Shown: in pieces, positions 42,651-55,803 of the stretch
Position numbering within the stretch: position 1 is the first letter of the stretch
How the letters are laid out: the number at the start of each line of letters is the position of its first letter
DNA from: Trifolium pratense
Lineage: Eukaryota > Streptophyta > Magnoliopsida > Fabales > Fabaceae
Direction: 5' to 3'
Assembly (NCBI RefSeq): GCF_020283565.1
Contig: NC_060059.1
Span: forward strand, 53,387,157 to 53,451,156
DNA: 64,000 nt
Position numbers and translations under genes: made by a program
Notes under the pieces: model-generated
Told to the model about the DNA's origin: nothing
Database searches by the model: none
The model's input: only the letters and a program-made list of their open reading frames with translations

Positions 42651-44300
42651 CAACCCCAAACTTAAACCTTTCCTTGTCCTCAAGGAAACAACTTTTACCT
42701 CAAGCTTTTGTGTCAAGACCTTGGCATTTTCCTTAAATTCACCCGAATCATACATACGTGAGACTCACCTGATGATCAATGATCCTCCTGCAAACAATGC
42801 TCAATTGCACAACCGTTCCCGCAAGACATTTTCAAGTAATTCACACTTTTCGACCCAAGCTCTATGATTTCATCACACTACTCACATGCACTCTTCACTT
42901 TTTGGTAATTCACTCAAATCAACACATCAATGCAAGTCAACAATAATTTTGCAAGTAATCTAAGAATTCATTCGGTTCACTTTGTGCACACACATTAGAG
43001 GACTTTTAGGGTTATAACGTGGCTTGGCTAGGGTGGATGGTGACATTTTTGGATAAGTAGTAGAAAAACTTGGAGTTAGGTCCCCCTATTGTCAAACATT
43101 TCATAAACCACCTTTTTCCTTTTTGCGATATAGTGGACTAGAGAACTTTTTCAATCATCAAACAAAGTTTTGCAAACCTTTGAATTCAAGGCTAACACTT
43201 CTTTTTGTACTTCTTTTCTATTTTTCTTTCACATACATCTCTTTTTTTTTCCTTTGCCTTGCAAAATTTGAAATTTTTCTCAATTTTTCAAATCAAAACT
43301 TTTTGTAAGTTCTCTAGTACCCTCACCCCAAACTTTATTTATTGCTAATTCCAAAGAGCAACCCCAAACTTAGTAGTGAGCAATGCGCATCAACCACTAA
43401 TTAGGTGCCTAACCTCCAAGAAAGTCATTCCTTTTTTTCAACAAAAATTTCTCAAGGTTTTGCAAAAATAACATTTTCTTTTTCAGCTCAAAATGGTCAA
43501 GCAAAGGATAATTATTCGTAAGGGTGGATAGAAAGGCTCAAAGGTACCAAGAAACATGCCTCGTGTGTGCTACAAAAGTACCAATCAAATAAAAAGACGA
43601 CAAGCAAAATCGAGAGACAATACATGAGCGGATATCACACATAGAAAAAATGAGAGTGTTTGGCTCAATACCTCACGGTTGGGTCGAATCAAAGAACCGG
43701 TCAAAAAGTGTGCGTTCCCTTCCTTTGCCTCTTGATCACATGAGTGCAACAAGCTATTGCACTGCAAGTTTCACATATCACACACGGAGAAAATCAAGTA
43801 ATTGATACTCAAGTGACTAGAAAGAACATGCCAAAATGTTGAAACAAACTCTAGAGGTAAAAATCATTCCACAATTAAACAAAGGAGGATTCAAATTCAA
43901 GTACAAAATAAAAATATCCAGCCAATATCCAAGCAACATCAAATATTATTACAAACCAAACAAATAAAAGACAATGAAGTAAAGATAGAGATAGAGTAGT
44001 AGAGTAGTAGCAGCAGCAGCAGCAGCACATCATGAAATACCGAGATAGATGGGTGGATCTGAGGCCTAAAACCAAACACCAGACTGTATACCTTAATACC
44101 TGCAAGAACCCTCATGAGATTGAATTAATGAAATGAAAGTTACTGGATTCACTTGCACTGATTTTAGGCTTCACATCGCACTTAAGGACTTAAGTGAAAT
44201 TGATAGATCTGAAGCCTAAAACCAAGCAGATGAATCTGAACCTTGATGAATGGTGAGTCTTTTAGCTAGAACTTGAGGGTTTAAATAATCAGAACAGAGT
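42651..44300. other. Non-coding interior of the Athila-like element (3' part)
   Basis: No pol genes where they would be expected. Contains a purine tract next to the LTR and a (CAG)n run at about 44009-44028. Several open frames here are short, with no domains. Confidence 0.6.
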
Positions 44301-44307
44301 CACCTGA

Positions 44308-44656
44308 TCACGCCGCGCGTGATCTATTTCAAAATTTCTCTCTGGCCCCAAAATCCAACGGTCATGTTGACCAAATTCAAACGGTTAAGTTGACTTGATC
44401 ACGCCGCGCGTAGTTCCCCTTACGCGGCGCGTGATAACTTTTGCAAAACCACTTTCCTCTCTGCCTTGGTTACGCGGCGCGTGAAAGATACCATGCCGCG
44501 CGGGATCACTAGTCAGAGAGCTCACTTATCCACTTCCATCATCACGCCGCGCGTAGGAGGCCTTCACGCCGCGCGTGATCTCTACTCCAGTGGCACCTCT
44601 TTCCTTTACTTACACGACGCCGCGCGTGACTACACCACGCCCCCAGCGTAGTACAC
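44308..44656. repeat. CG-rich word cluster (internal copy)
   Basis: Eight words (CACGCCGCGCGTGATC, ACGCGGCGCGTGATAAC, ATGCCGCGCGGGATC and similar), ending in ACGCCCCCAGCGTAGT exactly like the LTR cluster, though the spacers differ. It lies just downstream (minus strand) of the gag-protease stop. Confidence 0.82.
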
Positions 44657-44813
44657 TTCGTCAGCGCTCTGTTTCTGCTCTGTTTGCTGCTAAAAACTGC
44701 GTACCTACCTACATATTGCAAAACAAAACAACTAATCATTAGAAACCGTTGGGTTGCCTCCCAACCAGCGCTTGTTTAACGTCCCGATGCTTGACGTTCC
44801 ATGCCCCTAAGGG

Positions 44814-46837
44814 TCACGGAGAAGAAGTGCCACCATGTGGCAAGTAGTGTGCATTCCAAGGTAACTTAAGAGCATGTTTAACAATATGATCATAAACCTG
44901 GATTTTAAAACATTGTGGGTCTCCATCATCACACTCCATCTTGTCAAAAACATTGAACGTGACCTGCTGATCATCGGTCCTTAGCATGAGTTCGCCCATC
45001 TCTACGTCGATTAGGGCACGGCTAGTTGCTAAAAAGGGTCTACCCAGTAACAAAGGTTCCCATTCCCTAGTTTCTTCTATGTCTAAGACCACAAAATCCG
45101 CGGGAAACACAAACCCAGCCACCTTAACCAACACATCATGGAGAATACCTTCCGGATGCACAACCGATCTATCCGCCAAAGAGAGACTCATCTTTGTCGG
45201 CTTTGCTACAGCTCCCGGTATCTTCTTCATCATCGATAACGGCATCAAATTAATGCTCGCACCCAAATCACACAAAGCTTTTTCAATGGTGAGCGTTCCA
45301 ATAGAACAAGGAATTGTAAAGCTCCCCGGATCTTTCTTTTTCTGAGGTAGCTTCCGTTGAATGAGGGCGCTGCACTCTTCCGTCATACTTACCATTTCAT
45401 CATCCAATGGTTTTCTTTTCTTTGTGAGCAGCTCCTTCAAAAACTTTGCATAACTCGGCATTTGCTCCAAAGCCTCAACTAAAGGTATAGCCATCTCAAG
45501 CTTATTCAACACCTTCATGAACTTCTTGAACTCCTTCTCCCGCTCAAGATTCTTCACTTTCTTTCTCCTAGGAAAAGGCATCCTAGCATATGGTGATTCG
45601 TCAACTCCTTTACCTTTCTCGACCTTCTTACTCTCTTTTTCTTTTATCTCCCTCTGTTTTTCAACTTCTTCTTTCTCATCCTCACTAATCTCAACTTCCT
45701 TAGACACATTTTCCTTTTCTACTTCTCCCTCATATCTCTCATTTTCAACCACAACTTCTTGCTTATTTTCAACTTCTCCCTCAATGACCTTCTTTTTCAA
45801 GGGTTTCTCCACAGCTGGCCTTTCCGGAATCTCCCTACTCCTCAACGTGATTCCATTGCAAGTTTCATTTTTCGGATTATCATGAGTGTTTCCACCGAAA
45901 CCTCCTTGGTTTTGCAACATAGAAAACTGTCTTGACAGCTGACCCATTTGCACCTCAAGGTTCTTTATAGAAGCTTCATGATTCTTGTTAGAAGTTGCTT
46001 GACTCGATTTCATCGCTTCAAAGTTGCTTTGGGTCATGAGCATGAACTGATTTAGAGTCTCTTCCATCCTTGATGGAGGCCTTTGCTGCTGTTGCTGTGC
46101 ACCTTGACTTTGCATACCATTTCCCCATCCGGACCCGTTGTTATTGTTGTTGTACGGCCTCCGAAAATTGGCCAAGTAGCGAGCCTCCTCTGAACCCTCC
46201 GGGAAGCATCCGCCATTAGGGTGGTCCTGCAAACAAAAATCACAGCGCACATTGTCAATTTTACCTATTGGAGAAGATTGAACTTGTGGATTGGACAGCA
46301 GCTTCATCATTGCTTCCATTTGGCTAGTCATGAGCTTTTGCTGTGCCAATAGAGCTGTTTGAGTATCCAATTCCAGCACTCCGCCTTTCTTTTTGGCTCC
46401 TCTATCATTAGTGGCTCTATACTCGTTTTGAGCCATGCTTTCCACCAATTCTCTTGCTTCAGTTTCGTCACGGTTCTTCAACGAACCACCGGCTGATGCG
46501 TCAAGTATCATTCGCGTTTGAGCCCTCAAACCTTGGGTAAACATTTGCATCTGATTGTGGCCATCGAAACCGTGATTCGGACACCTCTTAAGACAGACTT
46601 TGAACCTTTCCCAAGCATCATACAACGTCTCACCATCCGCTTGTTCGAAGTTGCTAATTTCAGCCCTTCTTTCTAGAAACTTATGAATAGGAAAGTAACG
46701 ATCCAAGAACTTCCGCTCCAGCTGTCTCCAAGTCTCAATCGTTCCGGCTGGTATCGTGTCTAACCAATCTTTAGCACGGCCGGTGAGAGAATGCTTGAAT
46801 AACCTAAGTCTTTTGTCCGATTCGCTCACCCCCGGTG
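44814..46837 (-). pseudogene. Athila-like gag C-terminal part plus protease (3' piece of a split gene)
   Basis: From the insertion point the frame continues with gag (VSESDKRLRLFKHSLTGRAK, WRQLERKFLDRYFP, CLKRCPNHGFDGHNQMQMF), a Gln/Asn-rich region and a long Glu/Lys-rich charged stretch. A retropepsin follows with ALCDLGASINLMPLSM (catalytic DLGA) and EPLLLGRPFLATSRALIDVE. It stops at 44814 without RT. Plant Athila gag is normally followed by pol in the same frame; here the 3' region is non-coding. The inner element's LTR supplies an accidental in-frame ATG at 46850, giving a 678-codon open frame. Gag forms particles and the protease matures them. Confidence 0.88.
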
Positions 46838-49079
46838 TGTAACGACCCATTTTTCGTATTCGTATATTTTATTAAATGTTATTTTATTTATTAATTGGCT
46901 TTTATTATTTTAGTGAGCGGCGAATAATTATTTAGCCGAACGTAAGTTATTAGGCGCGAGAACCTTGTTTTGGGCTTAAAGGGGCGTGAGAGGCATGGGC
47001 CTAAGCCATTTGGGCTTGGTTCATGACATGAGAAGTAGTATAAGTAGCAAGTCAAACATATGAATAGTTTCACAATTCATTTCTTTGAGTTTGAGTGAGT
47101 AGAAACAAGATAGAGCAAGAGCTAGGGTTTTGGCTAAGAGAAAGCTTGAGCAAGAGAAGGCTTGGATCATCATCTTTGCTTAAGGTAAGAGATCAGAATT
47201 CATGATTCTTGAGTGACAAGGAGGGGGGAGATTGTCTATGTCTCCGTTCCCGAACTCTCCCACTCAATTTCTTTTAGACTTTGATTAAGCTTTTGTATGT
47301 GAGTCTGATGTTTTTCATCATCACTTTGTATGTGTTAATCACTAGTTTGATTCCATGATGAATATGTATGTGTTTGGATCATTTTTGAAAAGTTTGAGAA
47401 AGTTACTTAAAACTCAAGTAATTGCCATGATTTTGATTGTTAGAGGTATTTGGATGTTTGGAAGGGATGATTAATGTTCCTTGATACCATATATGTTTGA
47501 AATGGCTGTTTATATGAATTTATAACATGTTTGGATGAATTTTTGAGTTGATTTGAGGTTAAACCGCCTTAGAAACTCAAGAACAGATATTTTCTTTCTG
47601 GTGTAGTTCGCTAAGCGACCAGGAGTTCGCTGTAGCGAACAGGTTCGCTGGATCTCGCCGAAGCTCGCTATGAGCAGGTGATTCCCGGGTGAGGTTCGCG
47701 TAGGCTCGCTAAGCCTTCGCTCAGCGAATAGTTCGTTGAAGCTCGCCAATGCTCGCCATGAGCAGGTGACTTCCTGGTGTGGTTCGCCATGTCTCGCTAA
47801 GGCTTCGCTTAGCGAAGGCCTCTGTGACAGCAATTCTTGTTGATGTTTCTAAGTGTATTCAGGCACTTGTAACATGGTTTTAGAGTATCCTTACATGATT
47901 GTTGATACATGTTGATACTGTTAATGCTTATTGTTAATCGTTATATGATTGATAAACGTGTATGCAATAAGTTGTAGCTTAATGTGAGCAATGTTATGTT
48001 TTGGCATTAATTTGCAATGTTAAGTGAATGTGTTAGGATTGTGTTCCCGCATTCATAAAAGAGTAGCTTCGAGCTAGAGAAATATCATATTGATGATATG
48101 TGTAAACATACATGCATTCATGTATATATATGTTGAATTGGAAACTAGGGTTCCAATAGATTTAAATGGATTTTTGAGTCCATAAGGAAGCCGAGGATCG
48201 GATTAGATGAATCCATAAGATCTAGAGCTGCTATCCAGCAGGATATAAAACTGTTTAACTTATCCATGAGGGATATGAAGGTTTGGTAAGTTCCGAACAA
48301 TCCGGCAAGATGTAAAACTGTTTAACTTATCCATGAGGGGTAAAAGGCAATTGGTACCACATGCATTAGTCGTGTCTAGGGATGACATGACATAGAATGA
48401 TTGGCATTAGATACATTAGGGTAAATGCGCATATATTTGATAAATGGTATGTGACATTATCTGATTGAACTGTGCTAAACTTTATTAATTGATAACTGTT
48501 TGGTGCGATGTTTTGACGTGAGTTAGAATATGTATGATGTAGTTTGAAAGTGTAAGACCTTTCTTATACTCGTATGATATGCGGTTATGTTTTCTAACTC
48601 TCTGCTTTGTGTTATTTGCTGGACCTTTGGGGGTTCAGATATTCAGGCTGAGGATTGTGCCGACGTTTAGACTGCTGTTCTAGCGTGGTGTTGAAGTACC
48701 TTTTGGTGAGGAGACTTAGCATAGATTACTCCTCTTAGTACTAGCTTTTGACTAGAGTTTGTAAATAGTAAATGCTCTGGTAATGTAACATCGAGTCGGG
48801 GATTTCGCTTGGCTTTCATCGTATATCGGTGTTACCTTTTTGATATGCTAGTTCTTGTATAAGTGACATCCTTAGGGATGAATATGGCTTATGTACATAT
48901 ATATGTATATACATGCATGCTTGGTTTGATTGGAATCCGCTGTTGCTTTTCATGTTAAATTTCATGATGCTCTGTGTGTATGCATGTGTTTTAATTACCG
49001 CGTGGCACTCTGCCTTTACACTTGTTGAAAAGTTTTTAAAATTACGTTTTTAAGGGTAGTATGGGTTAGGGTGTTACAA
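46838..49079 (+). repeat. 5' LTR of the chromovirus-like element
   Basis: 2242 bp. Includes the TTCGCT/AGCGAA word cluster at about 47606-47822 and a paired repeat (AACTGTTTAACTTATCCATG at about 48250 and 48308). Confidence 0.94.
47606..47822. repeat. TTCGCT/AGCGAA word cluster in the LTR
   Basis: More than a dozen TTCGC(T/C), GCTCGC(T/C) and AGCGAA words within about 215 bp, several in palindromic pairs (TTCGCTAAGCGA, TTCGCTCAGCGAA, TTCGCTTAGCGAA). A larger imperfect repeat, GCTCGC(T/C)ATGAGCAGGTGA, occurs twice about 100 bp apart. The other LTR has it at 54330-54546. Confidence 0.82.
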
Positions 49080-49201
49080 TAGTGGTATCAGAGCAGGTCG
49101 GTTCGTGTGAACCAATTAGGACTTTTCTTTTCCCCGTATGAGCATGTGTAGGGAACACTGTTAGTACTTTCTAACGTCTAGTTGTGATTCGTTCAGGAAT
49201 C

Positions 49202-52200
49202 ATGGCTGCTGCGAGAACGAATGCTCAGATTGCGGAGGCTTTGGCCGCACTCACCAACATTGTGGTTAGAGATCACCAACCTGGAAGAGAGGTAGAGATG
49301 AGGTTGGAACGGTTCATGAAGCAGAAACCGCCAACATTTACCGGAGGTTACAACCCGGATGGAGCTCACAAGTGGCTGGAGGAACTTGAAATAATCTTTG
49401 AAGCAATGGATTGTTCCGAGGAAGGGAAGACAACCCTTGGGACATATGTGTTGCGTGAGGAAGCGAACGTGTGGTGGAAGAACGCTAAGTTGAGGTTAGG
49501 ACCCGGTGGTATGGCTATACCATGGGCAATGTTTAAAAGAGAATTTTTGGTTAAGTATTTTCCTGTGGATGTGAAGAATAAGAAAGTGGTGGAATTCATG
49601 GAGTTGAAACAGGGAAATATGACGGTAGCTGACTATGCCGTCAAGTTTGAGACTTTGTGTGCGTTTAGTCCGCATTACAACACTTTGGAAGCGGAGAACG
49701 ACAAGTGTGTGAAGTTTGAAAGTGGTCTGCGTCCAGACATTAAGCATATGATTGGATTTTCACAGATAAGGGATTTTGCGACCCTTGTGAACAAGAGTAG
49801 GATTTGTGATGAAGATGGTAGAGCTAAGGTGAACTACTACAAAGCTGCGAATGACCGAAAAGGGAAAGGACAAGAGCGCGGGAAACCTTATGACAACCGC
49901 GGTAAGGGAAATACAAGTGGAAGTAGGAAACCGAATAATGGGAATTGTTACAAATGTGGAGAGAGGGGTCATATGTCGTATGATTGCCTGAAGAAATTGG
50001 ACAAGTGTTTGAATTGTGGGAAGTTAGGCCACAAAACTGAAGTGTGTAGGACAAGAGTGTTTTGTTTCAACTGTGGTGAAGAGGGCCACAAGAGTATAAT
50101 CTGCAAGAAGCCCAAGAAGGTGATGGGCAAGGTGTTTGCTTTGAGTGGAGAGGATGCTAGCCTTGAGGACAATCTCATTAGAGGTACGTGTTTCATCTAT
50201 GACACTCCTTTAATTGCGATTATAGATACGGGAGCGACGCATTCTTTTATTTCTTTGGATTGTGTGAAGCGTCTTAGTATTCCTTTAACGGATATGATGG
50301 GTAGGATGGAAATAGAAACTCCTGCTAATGGTTCAGTGATTACCCGACAAGTATGTCGTAACTGCCCCGTAACCATTTTTGGTAGGCATTTTGGTATGGA
50401 TTTAGTGTGTATTCCACTTAGTGGTATGGATGTAATTTTTGGTATGAATTGGTTAATCTTCAACCGGATTCATATCAACTGTCGTGAGAAGGCCGTTGTT
50501 TTTCCGAAGCCGGAGGAGAACTTGCATTTGATGAGCGGGAAGGAAGTATCAGAAGCGTTGAAAGAACATGCCGAGATGTTCATGATGTTTGCATCATTGA
50601 AACTCGAAGGAGGAGTTAAGATAGAAGAGTTACCGATCGTTTGTGAATTCCCAGATGTGTTTCCGGATGATATATCTGACGTGCCTCCGAAGCGAGAGGT
50701 AGAGTTTTCTATCGACCTAGTACCTGGAACTAGTCCGATATCGATGGCGCCGTATCGAATGTCAGCGTCAGAGTTGAATGAGTTGAAGAAGCAACTTGAA
50801 GAGCTGCTTGAGAAGAGGTTTGTTCGACCGAGTGTTTCGCCATGGGGAGCGCCGGTATTGCTTGTGAAGAAGAAAGATGGAAGTATGAGATTATGTATAG
50901 ACTATCGTCAGTTGAACAAAGTGACGATCAAGAATAAATATCCACTCCCGAGGATAGATGATTTGATGGATCAACTAGTTGGAGCTTGTGTGTTTAGTAA
51001 GATAGATTTGAGATCTGGATACCATCAGATTAGAGTGAAGACGGAAGACATACCTAAGACTGCATTTAGGACGAGGTATGGGCACTACGAGTATTCAGTT
51101 ATGCCGTTTGGTGTGACCAATGCACCTGGAGTTTTCATGGAGTATATGAACCGAATTTTCCATTCATTTTTGGATAGATTCGTGGTGGTGTTCATCGACG
51201 ACATTTTGATTTACTCAAAATCCGAGGAAGAGCACGAAGAGCACTTGAGGATTGTTTTGCAAGTCTTGAAGGAGAAGAAGTTGTATGCCAAGTTGTCGAA
51301 GTGTGAATTTTGGATGAAAGAGGTGAGTTTCTTAGGGCATATAATTTCAAGTGGAGGAATCGCGGTAGATCCTGCGAAGGTTGACGCTGTGTCACAGTGG
51401 GGAACGCCGGAATCTGTTTCAGAGATTAGAAGTTTCCTTGGTTTAGCCGGTTATTATAGAAGATTCATCGAAGGTTTTTCGAAGTTGGCTTTGCCGTTAA
51501 CCAAGTTGACGAGGAAAGATCAAGCGTTTGTTTGGGACGGTATTTGTGAGAAGAGCTTCCAAGAGCTCAAGAGAAGATTGACTACTGCACCCGTGTTGAT
51601 TTTACCCGATGCCAAAGAGTCGTTCATCGTGTATTGCGATGCTTCGAAGTTAGGACTTGGCGGAGTGCTTATGCAAGGGGGTAATGTGGTAGCTTATGCT
51701 TCAAGGCAACTGAAGGTTCACGAGAGGAACTATCCGACGCATGATTTGGAGTTAGCCGCAGTGGTGTTTGCTTTGAAAGTGTGGAGACACTACTTGTATG
51801 GATCGAGGTTTGAAGTGTTTAGTGATCACAAGAGTCTGAGATACTTATTCGACCAGAGGGAGTTGAATATGAGGCAACGAAGATGGCTCGAATTCTTAAA
51901 GGACTACGATTTTGAATTGAGTTATCACCCCGGAAAAGCCAATGTGGTGGCCGATGCATTAAGTAGGAAAACTTTGCATATGTCATCATTGATGGTGAAA
52001 GAGTTAGAGTTGATTGAAGAATTCCGAGACTTGAGTCTTGTGTGCGAGGTTACTTCTACAAGTGTGAAGCTTGGAATGTTAAGATTGACGAATCCTTTTC
52101 TTGAAGATATTAAAGAACGTCAGAAATCGGATAAGAAATTGATGGAGAAGATGGTACTCATCAATGAAGGCAAAGAGACCAATATCAAGATTGACGAAGG

Positions 52201-53566
52201 TGGAGTCATGAGATTTCACGGAAGAGTTTGTGTACCGGATGTACCCGAATTAAAGAGAATGATCATGGAAGAAGGTCACAGAAGTGGTTTGAGTATTCAT
52301 CCTGGAGTAACCAAGATGTATCAGGATTTGAGGAAGTTATTTTGGTGGCCGGGAATGAAGAGGCAAATTTCGGAATTTGTTTATTCATGCTTAACTTGTC
52401 AGAAATCGAAGATTGAGCATCAGAAGCCGTTTGGTTTGTTGCAACCAATGTTTATACCCGAATGGAAATGGGATAGCATTGCAATGGATTTTGTGGGAGG
52501 TTTACCGAAGACCAAGAAAAGTAACGAGGTGATTTGGGTAGTAGTAGATCGTCTGACGAAGTGTGCTCACTTCATTGCTATCAGGAAAGGTACTTTGGTG
52601 CCTAAGTTGGCCGAGATTTATGTAGAGCAGATTGTGAAGCTACATGGTATTCCAACAAGTATTATTTCGGATAGAGATCCGAGATTTACTTCCAGATTTT
52701 GGGAAAGCTTGCAAGAAGCTTTAGGAACGAAGTTGAGGTTGAGTTCAGCGTATCATCCTCAGACAGATGGTCAGTCGGAGAGGACGATACAATCCTTAGA
52801 GGATTTGTTGAGGGCGTGTGTTTTGGAGCAAAACGTGAGTTGGGATTCTTGTTTGCCGTTGGTAGAGTTTACATACAACAACAGTTACCATTCTAGTATC
52901 GGAATGGCACCGTTTAAGGCTTTGTATGGGAGAAGGTGTAGGACACCTCTGTGTTGGTATGAAACTGGAGAAGGTGCAATTCTTGGACCAGAGATTGTAC
53001 AAGAAACAACAGAGAAGATTCAGATGATTCGTGAGAAGATGAAAGCGTCTCAGAGTCGCCAGAAGAGTTATCATGATAAGAGGAGGAAGGACATTGAATT
53101 CCAAGAGGGGGATCATGTATTCCTACGAGTTAAATCGACTACTGGAGTAGGACGTGCGTTGAAGTCAAGGAAGTTGACATCGAGGTTTATTGGACCGTTT
53201 GAGATTTTGAAGCGAGTTGGGAAGGTTGCGTATAGGATTGCATTACCGCCATCATTGGCGAATTTGCACGATGTTTTTCATGTATCACAGTTGCGCAAGT
53301 ATGTGTCTGATCCGACACACGTGATTGAATCGGACGATGTTCAAGTGAGGGATGACTTGACCATTGAGACTGTACCCTTGAGGATAGAAGGAAGAGAAGT
53401 GAAGAGGTTGAGAAACAAAGAGATTGCATCCGTGAAAGTCGTGTGGGGAGGACCGGCTGGTGAGAATGCGACGTGGGAGTTGGAAAGCAAGATGAGAGAT
53501 TCTTATCCCGATCTGTTTCTAGGTAATTTCGAGGGCGAAATTCTTTTAAGGGGGGTAGGATTGTAA
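49202..53566 (+). CDS. gag-pol polyprotein of the chromovirus-like Ty3/Gypsy element
   Basis: A single frame of 1454 codons from ATG 49202; an upstream GTG at 49184 extends it by six codons but is not a likely start. Order: gag (about 1-230), three CCHC knuckles (about 249-262, 269-282, 288-301), protease with [10 protein letters not shown] (about 340), reverse transcriptase with [12 protein letters not shown] and FIDDILIY (about 664), RNase H with [12 protein letters not shown] (about 810), integrase HHCC region (about 1025-1070) and core ([10 protein letters not shown] near 1090; [16 protein letters not shown]). The C-terminus, [16 protein letters not shown] then SYPDLF (about 1408-1440), fits a chromodomain. 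RT motif Asp residues and the integrase Asp and Glu are present. No stop or frameshift was seen. It copies and inserts the element. Confidence 0.95.
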   Translation: MAAARTNAQIAEALAALTNIVVRDHQPGREVEMRLERFMKQKPPTFTGGYNPDGAHKWLEELEIIFEAMDCSEEGKTTLGTYVLREEANVWWKNAKLRLGPGGMAIPWAMFKREFLVKYFPVDVKNKKVVEFMELKQGNMTVADYAVKFETLCAFSPHYNTLEAENDKCVKFESGLRPDIKHMIGFSQIRDFATLVNKSRICDEDGRAKVNYYKAANDRKGKGQERGKPYDNRGKGNTSGSRKPNNGNCYKCGERGHMSYDCLKKLDKCLNCGKLGHKTEVCRTRVFCFNCGEEGHKSIICKKPKKVMGKVFALSGEDASLEDNLIRGTCFIYDTPLIAIIDTGATHSFISLDCVKRLSIPLTDMMGRMEIETPANGSVITRQVCRNCPVTIFGRHFGMDLVCIPLSGMDVIFGMNWLIFNRIHINCREKAVVFPKPEENLHLMSGKEVSEALKEHAEMFMMFASLKLEGGVKIEELPIVCEFPDVFPDDISDVPPKREVEFSIDLVPGTSPISMAPYRMSASELNELKKQLEELLEKRFVRPSVSPWGAPVLLVKKKDGSMRLCIDYRQLNKVTIKNKYPLPRIDDLMDQLVGACVFSKIDLRSGYHQIRVKTEDIPKTAFRTRYGHYEYSVMPFGVTNAPGVFMEYMNRIFHSFLDRFVVVFIDDILIYSKSEEEHEEHLRIVLQVLKEKKLYAKLSKCEFWMKEVSFLGHIISSGGIAVDPAKVDAVSQWGTPESVSEIRSFLGLAGYYRRFIEGFSKLALPLTKLTRKDQAFVWDGICEKSFQELKRRLTTAPVLILPDAKESFIVYCDASKLGLGGVLMQGGNVVAYASRQLKVHERNYPTHDLELAAVVFALKVWRHYLYGSRFEVFSDHKSLRYLFDQRELNMRQRRWLEFLKDYDFELSYHPGKANVVADALSRKTLHMSSLMVKELELIEEFRDLSLVCEVTSTSVKLGMLRLTNPFLEDIKERQKSDKKLMEKMVLINEGKETNIKIDEGGVMRFHGRVCVPDVPELKRMIMEEGHRSGLSIHPGVTKMYQDLRKLFWWPGMKRQISEFVYSCLTCQKSKIEHQKPFGLLQPMFIPEWKWDSIAMDFVGGLPKTKKSNEVIWVVVDRLTKCAHFIAIRKGTLVPKLAEIYVEQIVKLHGIPTSIISDRDPRFTSRFWESLQEALGTKLRLSSAYHPQTDGQSERTIQSLEDLLRACVLEQNVSWDSCLPLVEFTYNNSYHSSIGMAPFKALYGRRCRTPLCWYETGEGAILGPEIVQETTEKIQMIREKMKASQSRQKSYHDKRRKDIEFQEGDHVFLRVKSTTGVGRALKSRKLTSRFIGPFEILKRVGKVAYRIALPPSLANLHDVFHVSQLRKYVSDPTHVIESDDVQVRDDLTIETVPLRIEGREVKRLRNKEIASVKVVWGGPAGENATWELESKMRDSYPDLFLGNFEGEILLRGVGL

Positions 53567-55803
53567 CGACCCATTTTTCGTATTCGTATATTTTATTAAA
53601 TGTTATTTTATTTATTAATTGGCTTTTATTATTTTAGTGAGCGGCGAATAATTATTTAGCCGAACGTAAGTTATTAGGCGCGAGAACCTTGTTTTGGGCT
53701 TAAAGGGGCGTGAGAGGCATGGGCCTAAGCCATTTGGGCTTGGTTCATGACATGAGAAGTAGTATAAGTAGCAAGTCAAACATATGAATAGTTTCACAAT
53801 TCATTTCTTTGAGTTTGAGTGAGTAGAAACAAGATAGAGCAAGAGCTAGGGTTTTGGCTAAGAGAAAGCTTGAGCAAGAGAAGGCTTGGATCATCATCTT
53901 TGCTTAAGGTAAGAGATCAGAATTCATGATTCTTGAGTGACAAGGAGGGGGGAGATTGTCTATGTCTCCGTTCCCGAACTCTCCCACTCAATTTCTTTTA
54001 GACTTTGATTAAGCTTTTGTATGTGAGTCTGATGTTTTTCATCATCACTTTGTATGTGTTAATCACTAGTTTGATTCCATGATGAATATGTATGTGTTTG
54101 GATCATTTTTGAAAAGTTTGAGAAAGTTACTTAAAACTCAAGTAATTGTCATGATTTTGATTGTTAGAGGTATTTGGATGTTTGGAAGGGATGATTAATG
54201 TTCCTTGATACCATATATGTTTGAAATGGCTGTTTATATGAATTTATAACATGTTTGGATGAATTTTTGAGTTGATTTGAGGTTAAACCGCCTTAGAAAC
54301 TCAAGAACAGATATTTTCTTTCTGGTGTAGTTCGCTAAGCGACCAGGAGTTCGCTGTAGCGAACAGGTTCGCTGGATCTCGCCGAAGCTCGCTATGAGCA
54401 GGTGATTCCCGGGTGAGGTTCGCGTAGGCTCGCTAAGCCTTCGCTCAGCGAATAGTTCGTTGAAGCTCGCCAATGCTCGCCATGAGCAGGTGACTTCCTG
54501 GTGTGGTTCGCCATGTCTCGCTAAGGCTTCGCTTAGCGAAGGCCTCTGTGACAGCAATTCTTGTTGATGTTTCTAAGTGTATTCAGGCACTTGTAACATG
54601 GTTTTAGAGTATCCTTACATGATTGTTGATACATGTTGATACTGTTAATGCTTATTGTTAATCGTTATATGATTGATAAACGTGTATGCAATAAGTTGTA
54701 GCTTAATGTGAGCAATGTTATGTTTTGGCATTAATTTGCAATGTTAAGTGAATGTGTTAGGATTGTGTTCCCGCATTCATAAAAGAGTAGCTTCGAGCTA
54801 GAGAAATATCATATTGATGATATGTGTAAACATACATGCATTCATGTATATATATGTTGAATTGGAAACTAGGGTTCCAATAGATTTAAATGGATTTTTG
54901 AGTCCATAAGGAAGCCGAGGATCGGATTAGATGAATCCATAAGATCTAGAGCTGCTATCCAGCAGGATATAAAACTGTTTAACTTATCCATGAGGGATAT
55001 GAAGGTTTGGTAAGTTCCGAACAATCCGGCAAGATGTAAAACTGTTTAACTTATCCATGAGGGGTAAAAGGCAATTGGTACCACATGCATTAGTCGTGTC
55101 TAGGGATGACATGACATAGAATGATTGGCATTAGATACATTAGGGTAAATGCGCATATATTTGATAAATGGTATGTGACATTATCTGATTGAACTGTGCT
55201 AAACTTTATTAATTGATAACTGTTTGGTGCGATGTTTTGACGTGAGTTAGAATATGTATGATGTAGTTTGAAAGTGTAAGACCTTTCTTATACTCGTATG
55301 ATATGCGGTTATGTTTTCTAACTCTCTGCTTTGTGTTATTTGCTGGACCTTTGGGGGTTCAGATATTCAGGCTGAGGATTGTGCCGACGTTTAGACTGCT
55401 GTTCTAGCGTGGTGTTGAAGTACCTTTTGGTGAGGAGACTTAGCATAGATTACTCCTCTTAGTACTAGCTTTTGACTAGAGTTTGTAAATAGTAAATGCT
55501 CTGGTAATGTAACATCGAGTCGGGGATTTCGCTTGGCTTTCATCGTATATCGGTGTTACCTTTTTGATATGCTAGTTCTTGTATAAGTGACATCCTTAGG
55601 GATGAATATGGCTTATGTACATATATATGTATATACATGCATGCTTGGTTTGATTGGAATCCGCTGTTGCTTTTCATGTTAAATTTCATGATGCTCTGTG
55701 TGTATGCATGTGTTTTAATTACCGCGTGGCACTCTGCCTTTACACTTGTTGAAAAGTTTTTAAAATTACGTTTTTAAGGGTAGTATGGGTTAGGGTGTTA
55801 CAA
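53562..55803 (+). repeat. 3' LTR of the chromovirus-like element
   Basis: 2242 bp, paired with 46838-49079. It carries the second copy of the TTCGCT word cluster (54330-54546). The gag-pol stop (TAA, 53564-53566) lies within its first five bases. Confidence 0.94.

Larger units (their letters stand above)
46838..55803 (+). mobile_element. Ty3/Gypsy chromovirus-like element, apparently intact (inner level)
   Basis: Two 2242-bp LTRs, 46838-49079 and 53562-55803, start TGTAAC and end GTTACAA. One difference was noticed (47425 C / 54149 T). The primer site TGGTATCAGAGC (49084) and purine tract TTAAGGGGGGTAGG (about 53546) are in place. CCCCGGTG flanks both ends (46830-46837 and 55804-55811), 8 bp rather than the usual 5. 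A single gag-pol frame with all domains is open, so the element may be able to transpose. The C-terminal chromodomain-like segment suggests the Tekay/Del group. It is the youngest insertion in the nest by position. Confidence 0.95.

Noticed and set aside
42186..44656. CRISPR-like array (short repeats with unrelated spacers)
   Set aside because: Plant nuclear retrotransposon context, repeats of 12-14 bp in both orientations, irregular spacing, no cas genes.
47510..47833. 107-codon minus-strand frame in the LTR (also 54234-54557)
   Set aside because: Covers the TTCGCT word cluster and is antisense in an LTR. No domain.
49184..49201. GTG start six codons upstream of the chromovirus gag-pol
   Set aside because: An ATG follows at 49202 and plant translation normally uses ATG.
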